From the NCBI GenBank assembly GCA_945906105.1, contig CAMDQO010000007.1, forward strand, positions 62,001-126,000: a stretch of 64,000 nucleotides of DNA, written 5' to 3'. The notes under the pieces were generated by a model, which was not told the DNA's origin, did no database searches, and worked only from the letters and a program-made list of their open reading frames with translations. Positions 1 through 9,063 of the stretch are shown one piece after another. Each line of letters opens with the position of its first letter. Within the stretch, counting starts at the first letter, position 1. This stretch comes from Novosphingobium sp. Chol11 (GTDB lineage Bacteria > Pseudomonadota > Alphaproteobacteria > Sphingomonadales > Sphingomonadaceae). The translations under genes and the position numbers were made by a program.

Positions 1-1329
1 AACCGCCTTCTTGGCGGGCATATCGCCCTTGTTCATCACGGGCAGCAGGCCGCTCTCATCCTCTTCGCCGTCCTGCTTCTGATCCTTGCCTTCCTCGTAA
101 ACCGCGAGGAAGCCGGGGAATTTGATGACCTGACCATTGGCGCGCAATTCATGCTGGCCGGTGCCATCGCGCAGGGTGACGACGGTGCGCTCGATGCTGG
201 CAGATGCCATCTGGCTCGCCAGCGCGCGTTTCCACACCAATTCATAGAGCCGCGCCTCATCGCCACTACCGTAGTGATCCTTGCCGAAATCAGTCGGTCG
301 GATTGCTTCATGTGCTTCCTGAGCATTCTTGGCTTTAGTTTCGTAAATACGCGGTTTTTCGGGCACGTAATGCCCCGAATAGCGGCTATTGATCTCAGCC
401 CGCGCCGCCGTGATGGCGCTTGAATCCATCTGTACGCCGTCGGTTCGCATATAGGTGATCGCGCCCGCCTCATAAAGGTTCTGCGCCACCCGCATGGTGT
501 GGCTGGCGGAAAAGCCCAGCTTGCGCGCGGCTTCCTGTTGCAGGGTCGAGGTGGTGAACGGCGGATAGGGATTGCGCCGGGTTGGCTTGATGTCGACTTC
601 TTCGACGCGGAAGGCCCCGCCTTCAACCGCCGCCTTGGCGCGGGCAGCAATGCCAGCATCACCCAGGCTCAAGCGCTCAAGCTTGTTGCCATCAAATTTC
701 ACCAGCCTTGCTGTAAACGGCGTGCCGCCCTGCTCCATGGAGGCGACAACCGACCAATATTCCTGCGGCTTGAAAATCTCGATCTCACGTTCACGCTGAA
801 CGATCAGGCGCAGCGCCACCGATTGCACGCGGCCCGCTGACTTGGCACCCGGCAGCTTGCGCCACAGCACCGGGCTAAGCGTGAAGCCGAACAAGTAATC
901 GAGCGCACGGCGGGCGAGATAGGCATCGATCAGATCCTGATCGAGTTCACGCGGATGCTTCATCGCCTCGGTCACGGTGGCCTTGGTGATGGCGTTGAAG
1001 GTGACGCGCTGCACGTCCTTGGGTAGCGCCTTGCGCTTGGCCAGCAGTTCGCGGACGTGCCAGGAAATCGCCTCACCCTCACGGTCAGGGTCAGTCGCGA
1101 GGATCAGACGGTCAGCCGTTTTGGCGGCATCGGTGATCGCTTTGACCTGCCGCGCCTTGTCACCATAAAGCTCCCAATCCATCGCGAAATCGTCATCGGG
1201 ACGGACCGATCCATCCTTCGGCGGCAGATCGCGGACGTGACCGTAAGAGGCCAGAACCTTGTAATCCGCGCCGAGATATTTCTCGATGGTTTTGGCCTTG
1301 GCGGGTGATTCAACAATGACAAGCTGCAT
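1..1329 (-). CDS. topA: DNA topoisomerase I, 5' part (3' end outside window)
   Basis: This is the type IA topoisomerase that relaxes negatively supercoiled DNA by passing one strand through a transient break. The reading frame starts at the ATG whose first base is 1329 and stays open for 443 codons to the window edge, so the C-terminal part is missing. The start MQLVIVESPAKAKTIEKYL is the Toprim-domain signature. The acidic Toprim cluster follows (LATDPDREGEA). The active-site region ITYMRTDGVQ places the catalytic tyrosine near residue 293. The family is normally 750-900 residues long. It is followed upstream by dprA on the same strand after a 93-base gap, an arrangement common in alphaproteobacteria. 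Identification is secure. Confidence 0.97.
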   Translation of the reverse strand, partial: MQLVIVESPAKAKTIEKYLGADYKVLASYGHVRDLPPKDGSVRPDDDFAMDWELYGDKARQVKAITDAAKTADRLILATDPDREGEAISWHVRELLAKRKALPKDVQRVTFNAITKATVTEAMKHPRELDQDLIDAYLARRALDYLFGFTLSPVLWRKLPGAKSAGRVQSVALRLIVQREREIEIFKPQEYWSVVASMEQGGTPFTARLVKFDGNKLERLSLGDAGIAARAKAAVEGGAFRVEEVDIKPTRRNPYPPFTTSTLQQEAARKLGFSASHTMRVAQNLYEAGAITYMRTDGVQMDSSAITAARAEINSRYSGHYVPEKPRIYETKAKNAQEAHEAIRPTDFGKDHYGSGDEARLYELVWKRALASQMASASIERTVVTLRDGTGQHELRANGQVIKFPGFLAVYEEGKDQKQDGEEDESGLLPVMNKGDMPAKKAV

Positions 1330-1422
1330 GGTGTGAGCGTTAGCCCCCTTACGTGTGTGTATACGCGCGATGGTGGGAAGCTGGCGGGGCTGCCGTCAAG
1401 CCTTGATACGGAAATCGCTGCT

Positions 1423-2553
1423 TTAACCCGAAAGGCTCACCCTTCCAGCCGCGTGCCGCACCAACCGTCCAGCCAATTCCAGTTCGAGCAGAGCCAGTTG
1501 CACCGCCGCAGCACTTTCGCCTGACTGGCGGATCAATTCATCGACCGAGACGGGCGCGGTTGTGAGCAGTCCCGCAATATCGGCGGGTTCATCGGTCAGT
1601 TCATCGTGGACCGGCAGAAAGCTCGCCGCCGCCTCACGGAACATGCTGCGCGGCGATCCGGTGAAGCCTTCGAGCAGTTCGATGACGTCCGCCGGCGATT
1701 GCACCAACACTGCGCCATCGCGGATCAACTGGTTGCAGCCCTGTGAGCGGCTGTCGAGCGGGGAGCCAGGAATAGCCATGATCTCTCGCCCGGCCTCGCC
1801 CGCCAGCCGCGCGGTGATCAGTGAACCAGACTTGGGCGCAGCCTCCACCACCAGTGTGCCAGCGGCCAGCCCCGCGATGATCCGGTTGCGAGAGGGAAAA
1901 TGGCGGGCGAGAGGTTCTACACCCGGCGGCTGTTCGGCGATCAGCAGGCCCTTTTCGGCAATCTCTGCCTGAAGATCGGCATGTTCTGGCGGATAGGCAA
2001 TATCGATGCCGCTGGCGATCACCCCGATTGTGCCGCCCCCGCCCGCTCCGGCAGACAGCGCCCCGCGATGGGCCGCGCCGTCGATCCCGCGCGCCAGACC
2101 CGAAACGATTATGAATCCGGCGTCGGCCAGCGCCATGGCAAAATCGCGCGATAGCTTCACCGCCGCTGCCGAAGCATTGCGCGCGCCGACCACGGCTACT
2201 GAGGGCCGCATGGCTATGCCGGCTTCACCGCGCACCGTGAGGATCGGCGGCGCACCATCATACTGGGCGAGCAGCGCGGGATAATCAGGCGAATCGTGAA
2301 ACAGGTAGCGCGCGCCGGATCGTTTCACCGCAGCTATCTCAGCCTCGATCCGGTCCTTTGGTGCTGGGCGATAGGCGGTGCCTCCGCGCGAGGCGAGATC
2401 GGGCAATGCCTCCAAAGCCAAACCCGCACTACCGAAGCGCCGCAGCAATTGCGCATAGCTGACCGGGCCGACATTGGGCGAGCGCAGCAGACGGATGCGC
2501 GCGAATGCCTCATCCTGCGCCAGAGTCAGTGTGGCGCTCAATATTTCTGGCAT
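1423..2553 (-). CDS. dprA: DNA-processing protein DprA (Smf)
   Basis: 376 residues. DprA binds incoming single-stranded DNA during natural transformation and loads RecA onto it. The Rossmann-like core contains VAVVGARNAS, the nucleotide-loop segment GLARGIDGAAHRGAL and IPGSPLDSRSQGCNQLIRDG, all diagnostic of the family. A C-terminal winged-helix-like tail (about residues 310-376) is also typical. Its ATG overlaps the stop codon of the upstream plsY by one base (TAATG), so the two genes are probably translationally coupled. Presence of dprA alone does not prove competence, since it is widely conserved. Confidence 0.96.
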   Translation of the reverse strand: MPEILSATLTLAQDEAFARIRLLRSPNVGPVSYAQLLRRFGSAGLALEALPDLASRGGTAYRPAPKDRIEAEIAAVKRSGARYLFHDSPDYPALLAQYDGAPPILTVRGEAGIAMRPSVAVVGARNASAAAVKLSRDFAMALADAGFIIVSGLARGIDGAAHRGALSAGAGGGGTIGVIASGIDIAYPPEHADLQAEIAEKGLLIAEQPPGVEPLARHFPSRNRIIAGLAAGTLVVEAAPKSGSLITARLAGEAGREIMAIPGSPLDSRSQGCNQLIRDGAVLVQSPADVIELLEGFTGSPRSMFREAAASFLPVHDELTDEPADIAGLLTTAPVSVDELIRQSGESAAAVQLALLELELAGRLVRHAAGRVSLSG

Positions 2554-3140
2554 TATTTCTGGCCGATCTTCGGTTCAGTTCCCGCGATGAGCCGCTTTAT
2601 GTTTGTGCGGTGCAGCCAGAGCACCAGCAGGGCAAGGAAAGCGAGCGCGGGCACATGTTCGGGCCATCCCAGCACATAGGAAGCCACAGGAGCCGCCACA
2701 GCGGCGCAGATGCCGCTCAGCGAGGAAATCCGCGTCAGGGCCAGCACAGCGATCCACACCCCCGCGTATAGGCCACCAATGCCCCATGCGAGGCCGAGCG
2801 ACACGCCCATCAGCGTTGCCACGCCCTTGCCGCCCCGGAACTTCAGCCACACCGGGAAACAATGGCCAATCACCGCCGCGAGGCCACCTATCGCCGGATC
2901 GCCGCCCGGAAGATTGGCGGCAACTTGCACCGCGACATAGCCTTTGGCCAGATCGAGCAGCAGCGTTGCCAGCGCCAAACCCTTACGTCCGGTGCGCAGC
3001 ACATTGGTTGCGCCGATATTGCCCGAACCGATGCTCCGCAGATCACCCGCGCCGAAAAGCCGCGTCAAGATGATGCCAAAGGGGATTGATCCCAGCAGGT
3101 AGCCCACCACAAGTGTCGGCAAGAGTGCGGTCAGGTCCAT
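2553..3140 (-). CDS. plsY: Glycerol-3-phosphate acyltransferase PlsY
   Basis: 195 residues from the ATG at 3140; a GTG one codon earlier is possible. PlsY transfers an acyl group from acyl-phosphate to glycerol-3-phosphate, the first step of phospholipid synthesis in bacteria that use PlsX/PlsY. It is a polytopic inner-membrane protein. The sequence shows about five hydrophobic segments and the three conserved loops of the family: GSIPFGIIL with GSGNIGATNVLRT, then FRGGKGVAT, and the C-terminal HRTNIKRL followed by GTEPK. It is transcribed divergently from murI with about 80 bases between them, and it overlaps dprA by one base. Confidence 0.96.
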   Translation of the reverse strand: MDLTALLPTLVVGYLLGSIPFGIILTRLFGAGDLRSIGSGNIGATNVLRTGRKGLALATLLLDLAKGYVAVQVAANLPGGDPAIGGLAAVIGHCFPVWLKFRGGKGVATLMGVSLGLAWGIGGLYAGVWIAVLALTRISSLSGICAAVAAPVASYVLGWPEHVPALAFLALLVLWLHRTNIKRLIAGTEPKIGQK

Positions 3141-3218
3141 CACTATCCCCCGTTTAAGTCCAATCCCTTAGCCGCTGCGCTTGCATTCGTGCAGAGGAAA
3201 AATAGGAATACCGCCAAT

Positions 3219-4046
3219 ATGGGGCAATTGGCACATCAATCCGGCAGCGCAGTCGATCCCGCAGCACCTATCCTGCTGTTCGATTCGGGCGTCGGCGGGC
3301 TCTCGGTTCTGGCTGAACTGCGTCAGGCTCTGCCCCAAGCGCCAGTAATCTACGCCGCCGACCTCAAGGGGCTGCCCTATGGCACCAAAAGCGAGGCTGA
3401 GGTTGCGGCGCGGGTCTGCGGCCTGCTGGGGCGAATGTCCGAACGTTTTCGCCCGCGCCTCATCTGCATTGCCTGCAACACCGCCTCGACCATCGCGCTG
3501 GCTATGGTCCGCGATGTGCTGGAAGTGCCGATTGTCGGCACGGTTCCGGCGATCAAGCCTGCCGCCGAACTGACGCGGAGCGGCACGATTGGCCTGCTCG
3601 GCACCGCAGCGACGATCCGGCAGCCCTATGTTGACCGGCTGGAAGCGAAATTTGCCGCCGATAAGCTGCTGCTGCGGCACGCTGCCCCAGAACTGGTGAC
3701 GGCAGCAGAGGCAAAGCTGCGCGGCGAGCCAGTCGATTCCGGCGTTTTTGCGCGGGCTGCACAGGGCCTGCGCTCACAGCCCGGAGGTGAGGCTATCGAC
3801 ACGGTCGTCCTGGCCTGCACGCACTTTCCCTTGATCGAGGACGAACTGGCTCAGGCATTCGGTGGCGGGGTGCGGTTCGTCCACGGGGCAGCGGGAATTG
3901 CCCGGAGGATCGCATTCCTCACCAAAGGCCAGCCTTTCAAACGCAGTAATTCAGATTGTGCCGTGGTTACGGGTGCAGACACAGATGCCGCCCCTTTGGT
4001 GCCGACATTCAGCCGGTTCGGGCTTTCGCGAATAGAAGTGCTATAG
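3219..4046 (+). CDS. murI: Glutamate racemase
   Basis: 275 residues from the ATG at 3219, preceded by AGGA about ten bases upstream; a GTG at 3189 would add ten residues that align poorly with the family. It converts L- to D-glutamate for peptidoglycan. Both catalytic cysteines are visible, in ACNTAS (C86) and in ACTHFPL (C200). The N-terminal FDSGVGGLSVL and the YAADLKGLPYG segment are family signatures. The next gene begins only seven bases after the stop, suggesting cotranscription. Confidence 0.96.
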   Translation: MGQLAHQSGSAVDPAAPILLFDSGVGGLSVLAELRQALPQAPVIYAADLKGLPYGTKSEAEVAARVCGLLGRMSERFRPRLICIACNTASTIALAMVRDVLEVPIVGTVPAIKPAAELTRSGTIGLLGTAATIRQPYVDRLEAKFAADKLLLRHAAPELVTAAEAKLRGEPVDSGVFARAAQGLRSQPGGEAIDTVVLACTHFPLIEDELAQAFGGGVRFVHGAAGIARRIAFLTKGQPFKRSNSDCAVVTGADTDAAPLVPTFSRFGLSRIEVL

Positions 4047-4053
4047 CCCGGTC

Positions 4054-5016
4054 ATGACCCGGCGACTCAACACTTTCCTGCTAGCCCTGCTGCTGATGAT
4101 CGGCGCTCCGGCCTATTGGTTGCTGAAGGATACTTCGCCCTATGGGGTGCCGGCTAAGCAGCTGGACATCGTGCAACTGCGAACATTGGCCAAGGCGATT
4201 CCCGGCCAGAAACCCAGCCGCATCGAGATGGAGCTGGTGGCTTGGCGGCGCGTTCCGGGGGATCTGTTTGCGGCGGGTTCGGGCCTCAAGCGGCGCGTTA
4301 TCGGCGTCATGGTTTTCCGTCTTGAAGTGCCGGGACAAGGGCCGGTGATGATAGAGACCGGAACTACGCAGACCTTGGCGGATCAACTTGGCATGGACCG
4401 TTTCGATTCGGCGGCTCAGAAAAACGTTGATAGCTTGTTGCGCCAATCGAGCATGATCCTGGTCACCCATGAACACGCTGATCACCTTGGCGGGTTGGCA
4501 GCATTGGGCGCGGCTGAGGGCGGCTTGGCTGTCTTGTCGCGGGCAAAGCTGAATGCACAACAAATGCCTTCCTCACCAATTTCAGCTAAGCTGCCATGGC
4601 CGAGTGGTGTCTTGCTGCACCCCGAGATCTCGGGCAGTCAACCTCAGGCTGTGGCGCCCGGAATTGTGACCATTCCCACTCCCAGCCATTCTCCGGGATC
4701 GCAGATGATCTTTGTCACACTGGATGATGGCCGTGAGTTTCTCTTCGCCGGAGACATCGCGTCGATGGCCGTAAACTGGCGGGAGCAGCGCCCACGATCA
4801 CGGTTTCTCAGCGATTTTTATGCCCCTGAAGACCGCCAAGCCGTAATCGGCTGGCTGCAAGCAATTGCGGCACTCAGAAAGTCAGCACCAGGTTTACGTG
4901 TTCTGCCAAGCCATGATTATGAATGGTACAGCGATCCGTTAAGCCGTTCGGGCGTGGCAAGAATGCTCGGGAATGTGCCGGTGAATCCAGATAACAAACA
5001 ACCAACTGGCCAGTGA
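4054..5016 (+). CDS. Membrane-anchored metallo-beta-lactamase-fold hydrolase
   Basis: 320 residues. Residues 1-24 form a basic then hydrophobic stretch that looks like a signal anchor or signal peptide, so the catalytic part should lie in the periplasm. The zinc-binding motif THEHADH is at about residues 138-144 (H139, H141, D143, H144). Further metal ligands are plausible at TPSHSPGS, at LFAGDIA and at the late PSHDYEW. This is the general MBL hydrolase plan; the substrate cannot be read from the sequence. It follows murI by seven bases. It is not a recognised antibiotic beta-lactamase, and lactonase-like or phosphoester activity is equally possible. Confidence 0.8.
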   Translation: MTRRLNTFLLALLLMIGAPAYWLLKDTSPYGVPAKQLDIVQLRTLAKAIPGQKPSRIEMELVAWRRVPGDLFAAGSGLKRRVIGVMVFRLEVPGQGPVMIETGTTQTLADQLGMDRFDSAAQKNVDSLLRQSSMILVTHEHADHLGGLAALGAAEGGLAVLSRAKLNAQQMPSSPISAKLPWPSGVLLHPEISGSQPQAVAPGIVTIPTPSHSPGSQMIFVTLDDGREFLFAGDIASMAVNWREQRPRSRFLSDFYAPEDRQAVIGWLQAIAALRKSAPGLRVLPSHDYEWYSDPLSRSGVARMLGNVPVNPDNKQPTGQ

Positions 5017-5107
5017 CTGACAAACTCGCTGGAAGTTGATCCACACTTGGGCTAATGGCCGCCGCGCAGCCGCTGGCAAGTCGCCGGTGTAGCAGGACGC
5101 GAAGCCC

Positions 5108-6322
5108 GTGGACTACGACAAGATTTTTGATTCAGCGATCGAGCGGCTCCATTCGGAAGGCCGTTACCGCGTGTTTATCGACATCCTGCGCAACAAGGGT
5201 GCCTATCCCAACGCGCGCTGCTTTGCCGGGCACAACGGCCCCAAAGACATCACCGTGTGGTGCTCGAACGATTACCTCGCCATGGGCCAGCACCCCAAGG
5301 TCGTCGCGGCGATGGAAGAGGCGCTGCACGATGTTGGTGCGGGCTCTGGCGGTACGCGCAATATCGGCGGCAATACGCATTACCATGTCGAACTGGAAGG
5401 CGAACTGGCCGATCTGCATGGCAAGGACGGCGCACTGCTATTCACTTCGGGCTATGTTTCGAACGATGCCACGCTTTCCACGCTGGCCAAGATCCTGCCC
5501 GGCTGCGTGATCTTTTCCGACGAACTCAATCACGCCAGCATGATCGCCGGAATCCGCAATTCAGGGGCCGACAAGAAGGTTTGGCGGCACAATGACATCG
5601 AGCACCTTGAAGAACTGCTGGCTGAAACCGATCCCGATCTGCCCAAGCTGATCGCCTTTGAGAGCGTCTATTCGATGGACGGCGATGTCGCGCCGATCCA
5701 CGCAATCTGTGATCTGGCGGACAAGTTCAACGCGCTGACCTATATCGACGAGGTCCATGCTGTGGGCATGTACGGTCCACGCGGTGGCGGGATTACTGAC
5801 CGCGACGAAGCGGCGCACCGCATAACCATCATCGAAGGCACACTGGGCAAGGCGTTCGGCGTGATGGGCGGCTATATCGCGGCCGACACCAAGATCATCG
5901 ACGTGATCCGCTCTTATGCGCCGGGCTTCATCTTCACCACCAGCCTCTCACCCGCACTGGTGGCGGGTGTGCTGGCTTCGGTAAAGCATCTCAAGGCATC
6001 AAGCGTCGAGCGTGAGGGCCAGCAGGCCGCTGCCGCCATGCTCAAGATGCTGTTCGCCGACGCTGGCCTGCCAGTGATGCCATCGACCACGCATATCGTG
6101 CCCTTGATGGTCGGCGATCCGGTCAAAGCCAAGAAGATCAGTGACATCCTGCTCGCCGAATATGGCGTCTATGTGCAGCCGATCAATTTCCCCACCGTGC
6201 CGCGCGGGCTTGAGCGTCTTCGCTTCACTCCCGGCCCCGCCCATACCGAAACGATGATGCGCGATCTGACCAGGGCACTGGTCGAAATCTGGGAACGCAT
6301 GGAAATGAAACGCGCCGCTTGA
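5108..6322 (+). CDS. hemA: 5-aminolevulinate synthase
   Basis: 404 residues from a GTG start. It condenses glycine with succinyl-CoA to give 5-aminolevulinate, the committed step of heme synthesis by the C4 (Shemin) route typical of alphaproteobacteria. It is a PLP enzyme of the alpha-oxoamine synthase group. The PLP lysine is in EGTLGKAFG (K248). The motifs [21 protein letters not shown]-like glycine-rich region and [12 protein letters not shown] are all present, and the length is normal. A weak AGGA lies about a dozen bases before the GTG. Heme demand fits the two P450 genes further along, but hemA is a core gene and probably independent of them. Confidence 0.97.
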   Translation: MDYDKIFDSAIERLHSEGRYRVFIDILRNKGAYPNARCFAGHNGPKDITVWCSNDYLAMGQHPKVVAAMEEALHDVGAGSGGTRNIGGNTHYHVELEGELADLHGKDGALLFTSGYVSNDATLSTLAKILPGCVIFSDELNHASMIAGIRNSGADKKVWRHNDIEHLEELLAETDPDLPKLIAFESVYSMDGDVAPIHAICDLADKFNALTYIDEVHAVGMYGPRGGGITDRDEAAHRITIIEGTLGKAFGVMGGYIAADTKIIDVIRSYAPGFIFTTSLSPALVAGVLASVKHLKASSVEREGQQAAAAMLKMLFADAGLPVMPSTTHIVPLMVGDPVKAKKISDILLAEYGVYVQPINFPTVPRGLERLRFTPGPAHTETMMRDLTRALVEIWERMEMKRAA

Positions 6323-6456
6323 AGCGCCACTTCCGCAGGTTTCAGCGCAATATCAATTTACAATGGACCTGTCACAAAATGCGATAGGTTCCCCTCCGCG
6401 TCACGAGTGAAACGGGATTCCCGTGGCGATGTCGCAATGTCATGAAGGAGGGTACT

Positions 6457-8034
6457 ATGGCCCAGGATTGGGCGTCTGACGTCAGGAAATACGTGCCTGA
6501 TGCAGACGATGGAATTATCGCTGGTATCGTTCGTTATTGCGGGATTGCCTTGCAGAAACGTGATTCCTCGCTGGTCAGCTTTTCCGATGCCAAGGAAACC
6601 GATCGAGTCCGCAACAACTTCCTCAAGAAAAAGCTCGCACTGACGCAGGCCGATGACGTGCTCGATGCGGCGATCGCTGCGGTTGGTGCGCGGATGAAGG
6701 AAGATCGCAGCAAGAACCGCGTGACCGTCTATTACCTGCTGGCTGAGCATTTTGACATGCTACAGCTGTTCCAGAAAAAAGGCTCGGCAAAGCTTGCCCC
6801 GGTAGTCGAAGCAATCGAAGCCGATGATGCTGACAGCACGACCGAAGGTGTGGCCTCACTTGCCAGCCTTGGCAGCGGGGCGAAGAAAAAGGCCAAGGCC
6901 ATGGTCGATACCGGTATCGATAAGGGCAGCGAAGTCGTTGCCGGTGCTGGCAAAAAAGCCAGTAAGGCTGGAGCAGCGGTTGTCGGTGCCGCTGGTGCCG
7001 CTGTCGCCGGAGTGGCTGGGGCCGCAGGCAAGGTGGCCAATCTGGCAGGCGATACACTTTCTGGTGCGGCTGACACTGCCAGCAAGGCAGGATCAGCCGT
7101 AGCCGGGGCTGCTGGAGTGGCCGCATCAGGCGCGGCTGATGTTGCAGGAAAAGCGGGTGCTGTTGTTGCCGGGGCCGCCGGAGCAGCGGTTTCTGGCGTA
7201 ACCGATGTTGCTGGCAAGGCAGCGGGCATGGCTGGTGATGCCATGTCTGGAGCTGCCGATCTTGCTGGCAAGGCTGCCGACGTGGCAGGGGATGCCATTT
7301 CCGATGTTGCAGATGCTGCTGGCAAAGCTGGGGTAGCCGTCGCGGGGGCCGCTGGAGCTGCGGTTGCAGGAGCCGCCGGTGCTGCCTCGCTGGTGGGTGA
7401 CAAACTCTCCTCCGCGGCTTCTGGCGCAATGCATGGCCTCAAGGGCGATGATGACAACGGCAAGGGCGGCGGATCGCTGCGCTGGCTGTGGTGGCTGCTG
7501 CTGCTCGCGGTGCTCGCTCTGCTGATCTGGTGGCTGTTCTGCCGCAGTTCCGGCGGCGCAGCAGGTGCAGGTGCAGAAGCCAGCGCGTCTGCCATGGCGA
7601 CAACCGAGACTGGTGGATCAGCCATTCCCGCCGGTGCCGTGGCTCTGGCCTCAGCCCCAGCGGAAGGCAGCGTCGCCATCCCCACTGGCGATGGCGTCAC
7701 AGTGGAATCGCGCGATGGCAAACCAGTGGTGAAAGTATATTTCAGCTCTGGCAAAGTAACCGTTCCGGCATCGCTCGCACTCGCGGCAACTGGTGTGAAG
7801 GACTATCTGGCCAGCCATGCCGGGGCAGCACTTGAAGTATCGGGATATGCTGATCCCAGCGGCAATGCCCAGGCCAACGCCGCGATTTCAAAGCAGCGTG
7901 CGGAGGCGGTGAAAGCCGCGCTTGTTGCTGCGGGAATTGCCGATACACAAGTGGCACTGGTCAAGCCTGAAAGTGTCACAGACGCCGCTGTGCCTGCCGC
8001 AGCTGCACGGCGTGTGGAAGTGCTGGTGAAGTAA
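6457..8034 (+). CDS. DUF2853 - Ala/Gly repeat - TM - OmpA-like fusion protein
   Basis: 525 residues. The ATG at 6457 is chosen because AAGGAGGG sits about six bases upstream; an earlier in-frame ATG at 6442 would put that ribosome site inside the gene. Residues 1 to about 105 match the small stand-alone DUF2853 family (KYVPDADDGIIAGIVRYCGI, KNRVTVYYLLAEHF). Residues about 125-325 are an Ala/Gly-rich repeat with recurring units such as VAGAAGAAVAG and DVAGKAG. A single strongly hydrophobic, Trp-rich segment (about 341-362) follows. A second Ala-rich linker then leads to a C-terminal OmpA-like domain (about 415-525, with GYADPSGNAQAN and QRAEAVKAALVAAG). No cleavable signal peptide is seen, so I infer a cytoplasmic N-terminus and a periplasmic, cell-wall-facing C-terminus. 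Function unknown. Confidence 0.82.
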   Translation: MAQDWASDVRKYVPDADDGIIAGIVRYCGIALQKRDSSLVSFSDAKETDRVRNNFLKKKLALTQADDVLDAAIAAVGARMKEDRSKNRVTVYYLLAEHFDMLQLFQKKGSAKLAPVVEAIEADDADSTTEGVASLASLGSGAKKKAKAMVDTGIDKGSEVVAGAGKKASKAGAAVVGAAGAAVAGVAGAAGKVANLAGDTLSGAADTASKAGSAVAGAAGVAASGAADVAGKAGAVVAGAAGAAVSGVTDVAGKAAGMAGDAMSGAADLAGKAADVAGDAISDVADAAGKAGVAVAGAAGAAVAGAAGAASLVGDKLSSAASGAMHGLKGDDDNGKGGGSLRWLWWLLLLAVLALLIWWLFCRSSGGAAGAGAEASASAMATTETGGSAIPAGAVALASAPAEGSVAIPTGDGVTVESRDGKPVVKVYFSSGKVTVPASLALAATGVKDYLASHAGAALEVSGYADPSGNAQANAAISKQRAEAVKAALVAAGIADTQVALVKPESVTDAAVPAAAARRVEVLVK

Positions 8035-8062
8035 ATCTTCATCAACTGACGAAGCGATAGAC

Positions 8063-8099
8063 AGGCCCGACCGGAGTAAACCTCTGGTCGGGCCTTTGC
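8063..8099 (+). terminator. Rho-independent terminator after the OmpA-like gene
   Basis: A 10-bp perfect stem, AGGCCCGACC (8063-8072) with GGTCGGGCCT (8086-8095), closes a short loop that can pair three bases further. It is followed by a T-rich run (TTTGCTTTGCT). It lies about 30 bases past the stop of the OmpA-like gene and separates core genes from the catabolic region. Confidence 0.85.
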
Positions 8100-8237
8100 T
8101 TTGCTCTCGCTGTGGCGATGGATTTAAGCGGCCATGGCGCAGCTTTTCCTGATCGCTTATACGTCAGCAGAATTTTCCGGACTCTGGCTCTTGCCCTGAT
8201 CCGGCACAAAATCGCATTAATTGAAGGAACAGGCTCT

Positions 8238-9017
8238 ATGGATATTTCGAACGGTTCGGTGATTGTCACCGGTGGCGCGGGCGGTTTTGGCGGGGCAACA
8301 GCGCGGCGTCTGGCAGCACTTGGTGCAAAGGTCGTGATCGCTGATGTCAATGATGAGCGCGGTGAGGCTCTGGCTGCCGAACTCGGCAATGGCTCGGTCT
8401 ATGTCCGCACTGACATCATGGACGAGGCTTCGATGGAAGCTGCTGTCGCCAAGGCGGTCAGCCTGGCCCCGTTGCGCGCTGCTGTCATCACTCACGGCGG
8501 CCCGCCTCCGCCAGACAAGGGTGGCCGCGTGATCAACCGCGAAGGCCAGCGAGTCAGCACCGCGCACTTTGCGCAGACCGTGCAGGTCTTCCTGATTTCC
8601 GCCTATACCATGAGCGCCATTGCGGCAGAGGCCATGGCCAAGAACGAGCCACTGGCATCAAACCAGCGCGGCGTGATCGTCAACACCGCCTCGATTGCCG
8701 GTTTTGAAGGCACACCGGGACAGGTGCCCTATGGCGCTGCCAAAGGCGGCATCATTGCCATGGCGCTCAACATGGCGCGCGATCTGGCACCGATCGGCAT
8801 TCGCTCAATGGCAATCGCCCCCGGCACTTTCGCTACCTTCGCCTATGAGCGCATGGGTCTGGACAAAGCGCAGGAAATGTTCGGTCCGATGGTGCTCAAC
8901 CCCAAGCGGATGGGCGATCCTGACGAATATGCCATGCTCGCGCAGCAGATCGTCGAGAATGACTTCCTTAACGGCACAACGATCCGGCTTGATGCCGGGC
9001 AGCGTTTCGCGGCTTGA
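8238..9017 (+). CDS. SDR oxidoreductase, type II 3-hydroxyacyl-CoA dehydrogenase-like
   Basis: 259 residues from the ATG at 8238, with GAAGGAA about ten bases upstream. It is a classical short-chain dehydrogenase with the glycine motif TGGAGGFGG near the N-terminus, which suggests NAD use with the following VIADVND acidic residue. The active site is serine in NTASIAGF and Tyr/Lys in VPYGAAKGG. The overall look (IAPGTFATF near the C-terminus, length) resembles HSD10/type II 3-hydroxyacyl-CoA dehydrogenases that act on branched or steroid substrates. The usual NNAG after strand 4 is replaced by THGGPPPP, which is odd. It stands alone between the terminator at 8.06 kb and the convergent permease gene. 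Confidence 0.85.
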   Translation: MDISNGSVIVTGGAGGFGGATARRLAALGAKVVIADVNDERGEALAAELGNGSVYVRTDIMDEASMEAAVAKAVSLAPLRAAVITHGGPPPPDKGGRVINREGQRVSTAHFAQTVQVFLISAYTMSAIAAEAMAKNEPLASNQRGVIVNTASIAGFEGTPGQVPYGAAKGGIIAMALNMARDLAPIGIRSMAIAPGTFATFAYERMGLDKAQEMFGPMVLNPKRMGDPDEYAMLAQQIVENDFLNGTTIRLDAGQRFAA

Positions 9018-9063
9018 ATTTAGGTGCGGCCGGGGGTTGGCAAGCAGCCCCCGGCCAATCCCA

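Noticed and set aside
6900-7440. Repetitive DNA that could be taken for a CRISPR or tandem array
   Set aside because: It is the coding sequence of an Ala/Gly-rich protein repeat; units are irregular and no spacer pattern exists.
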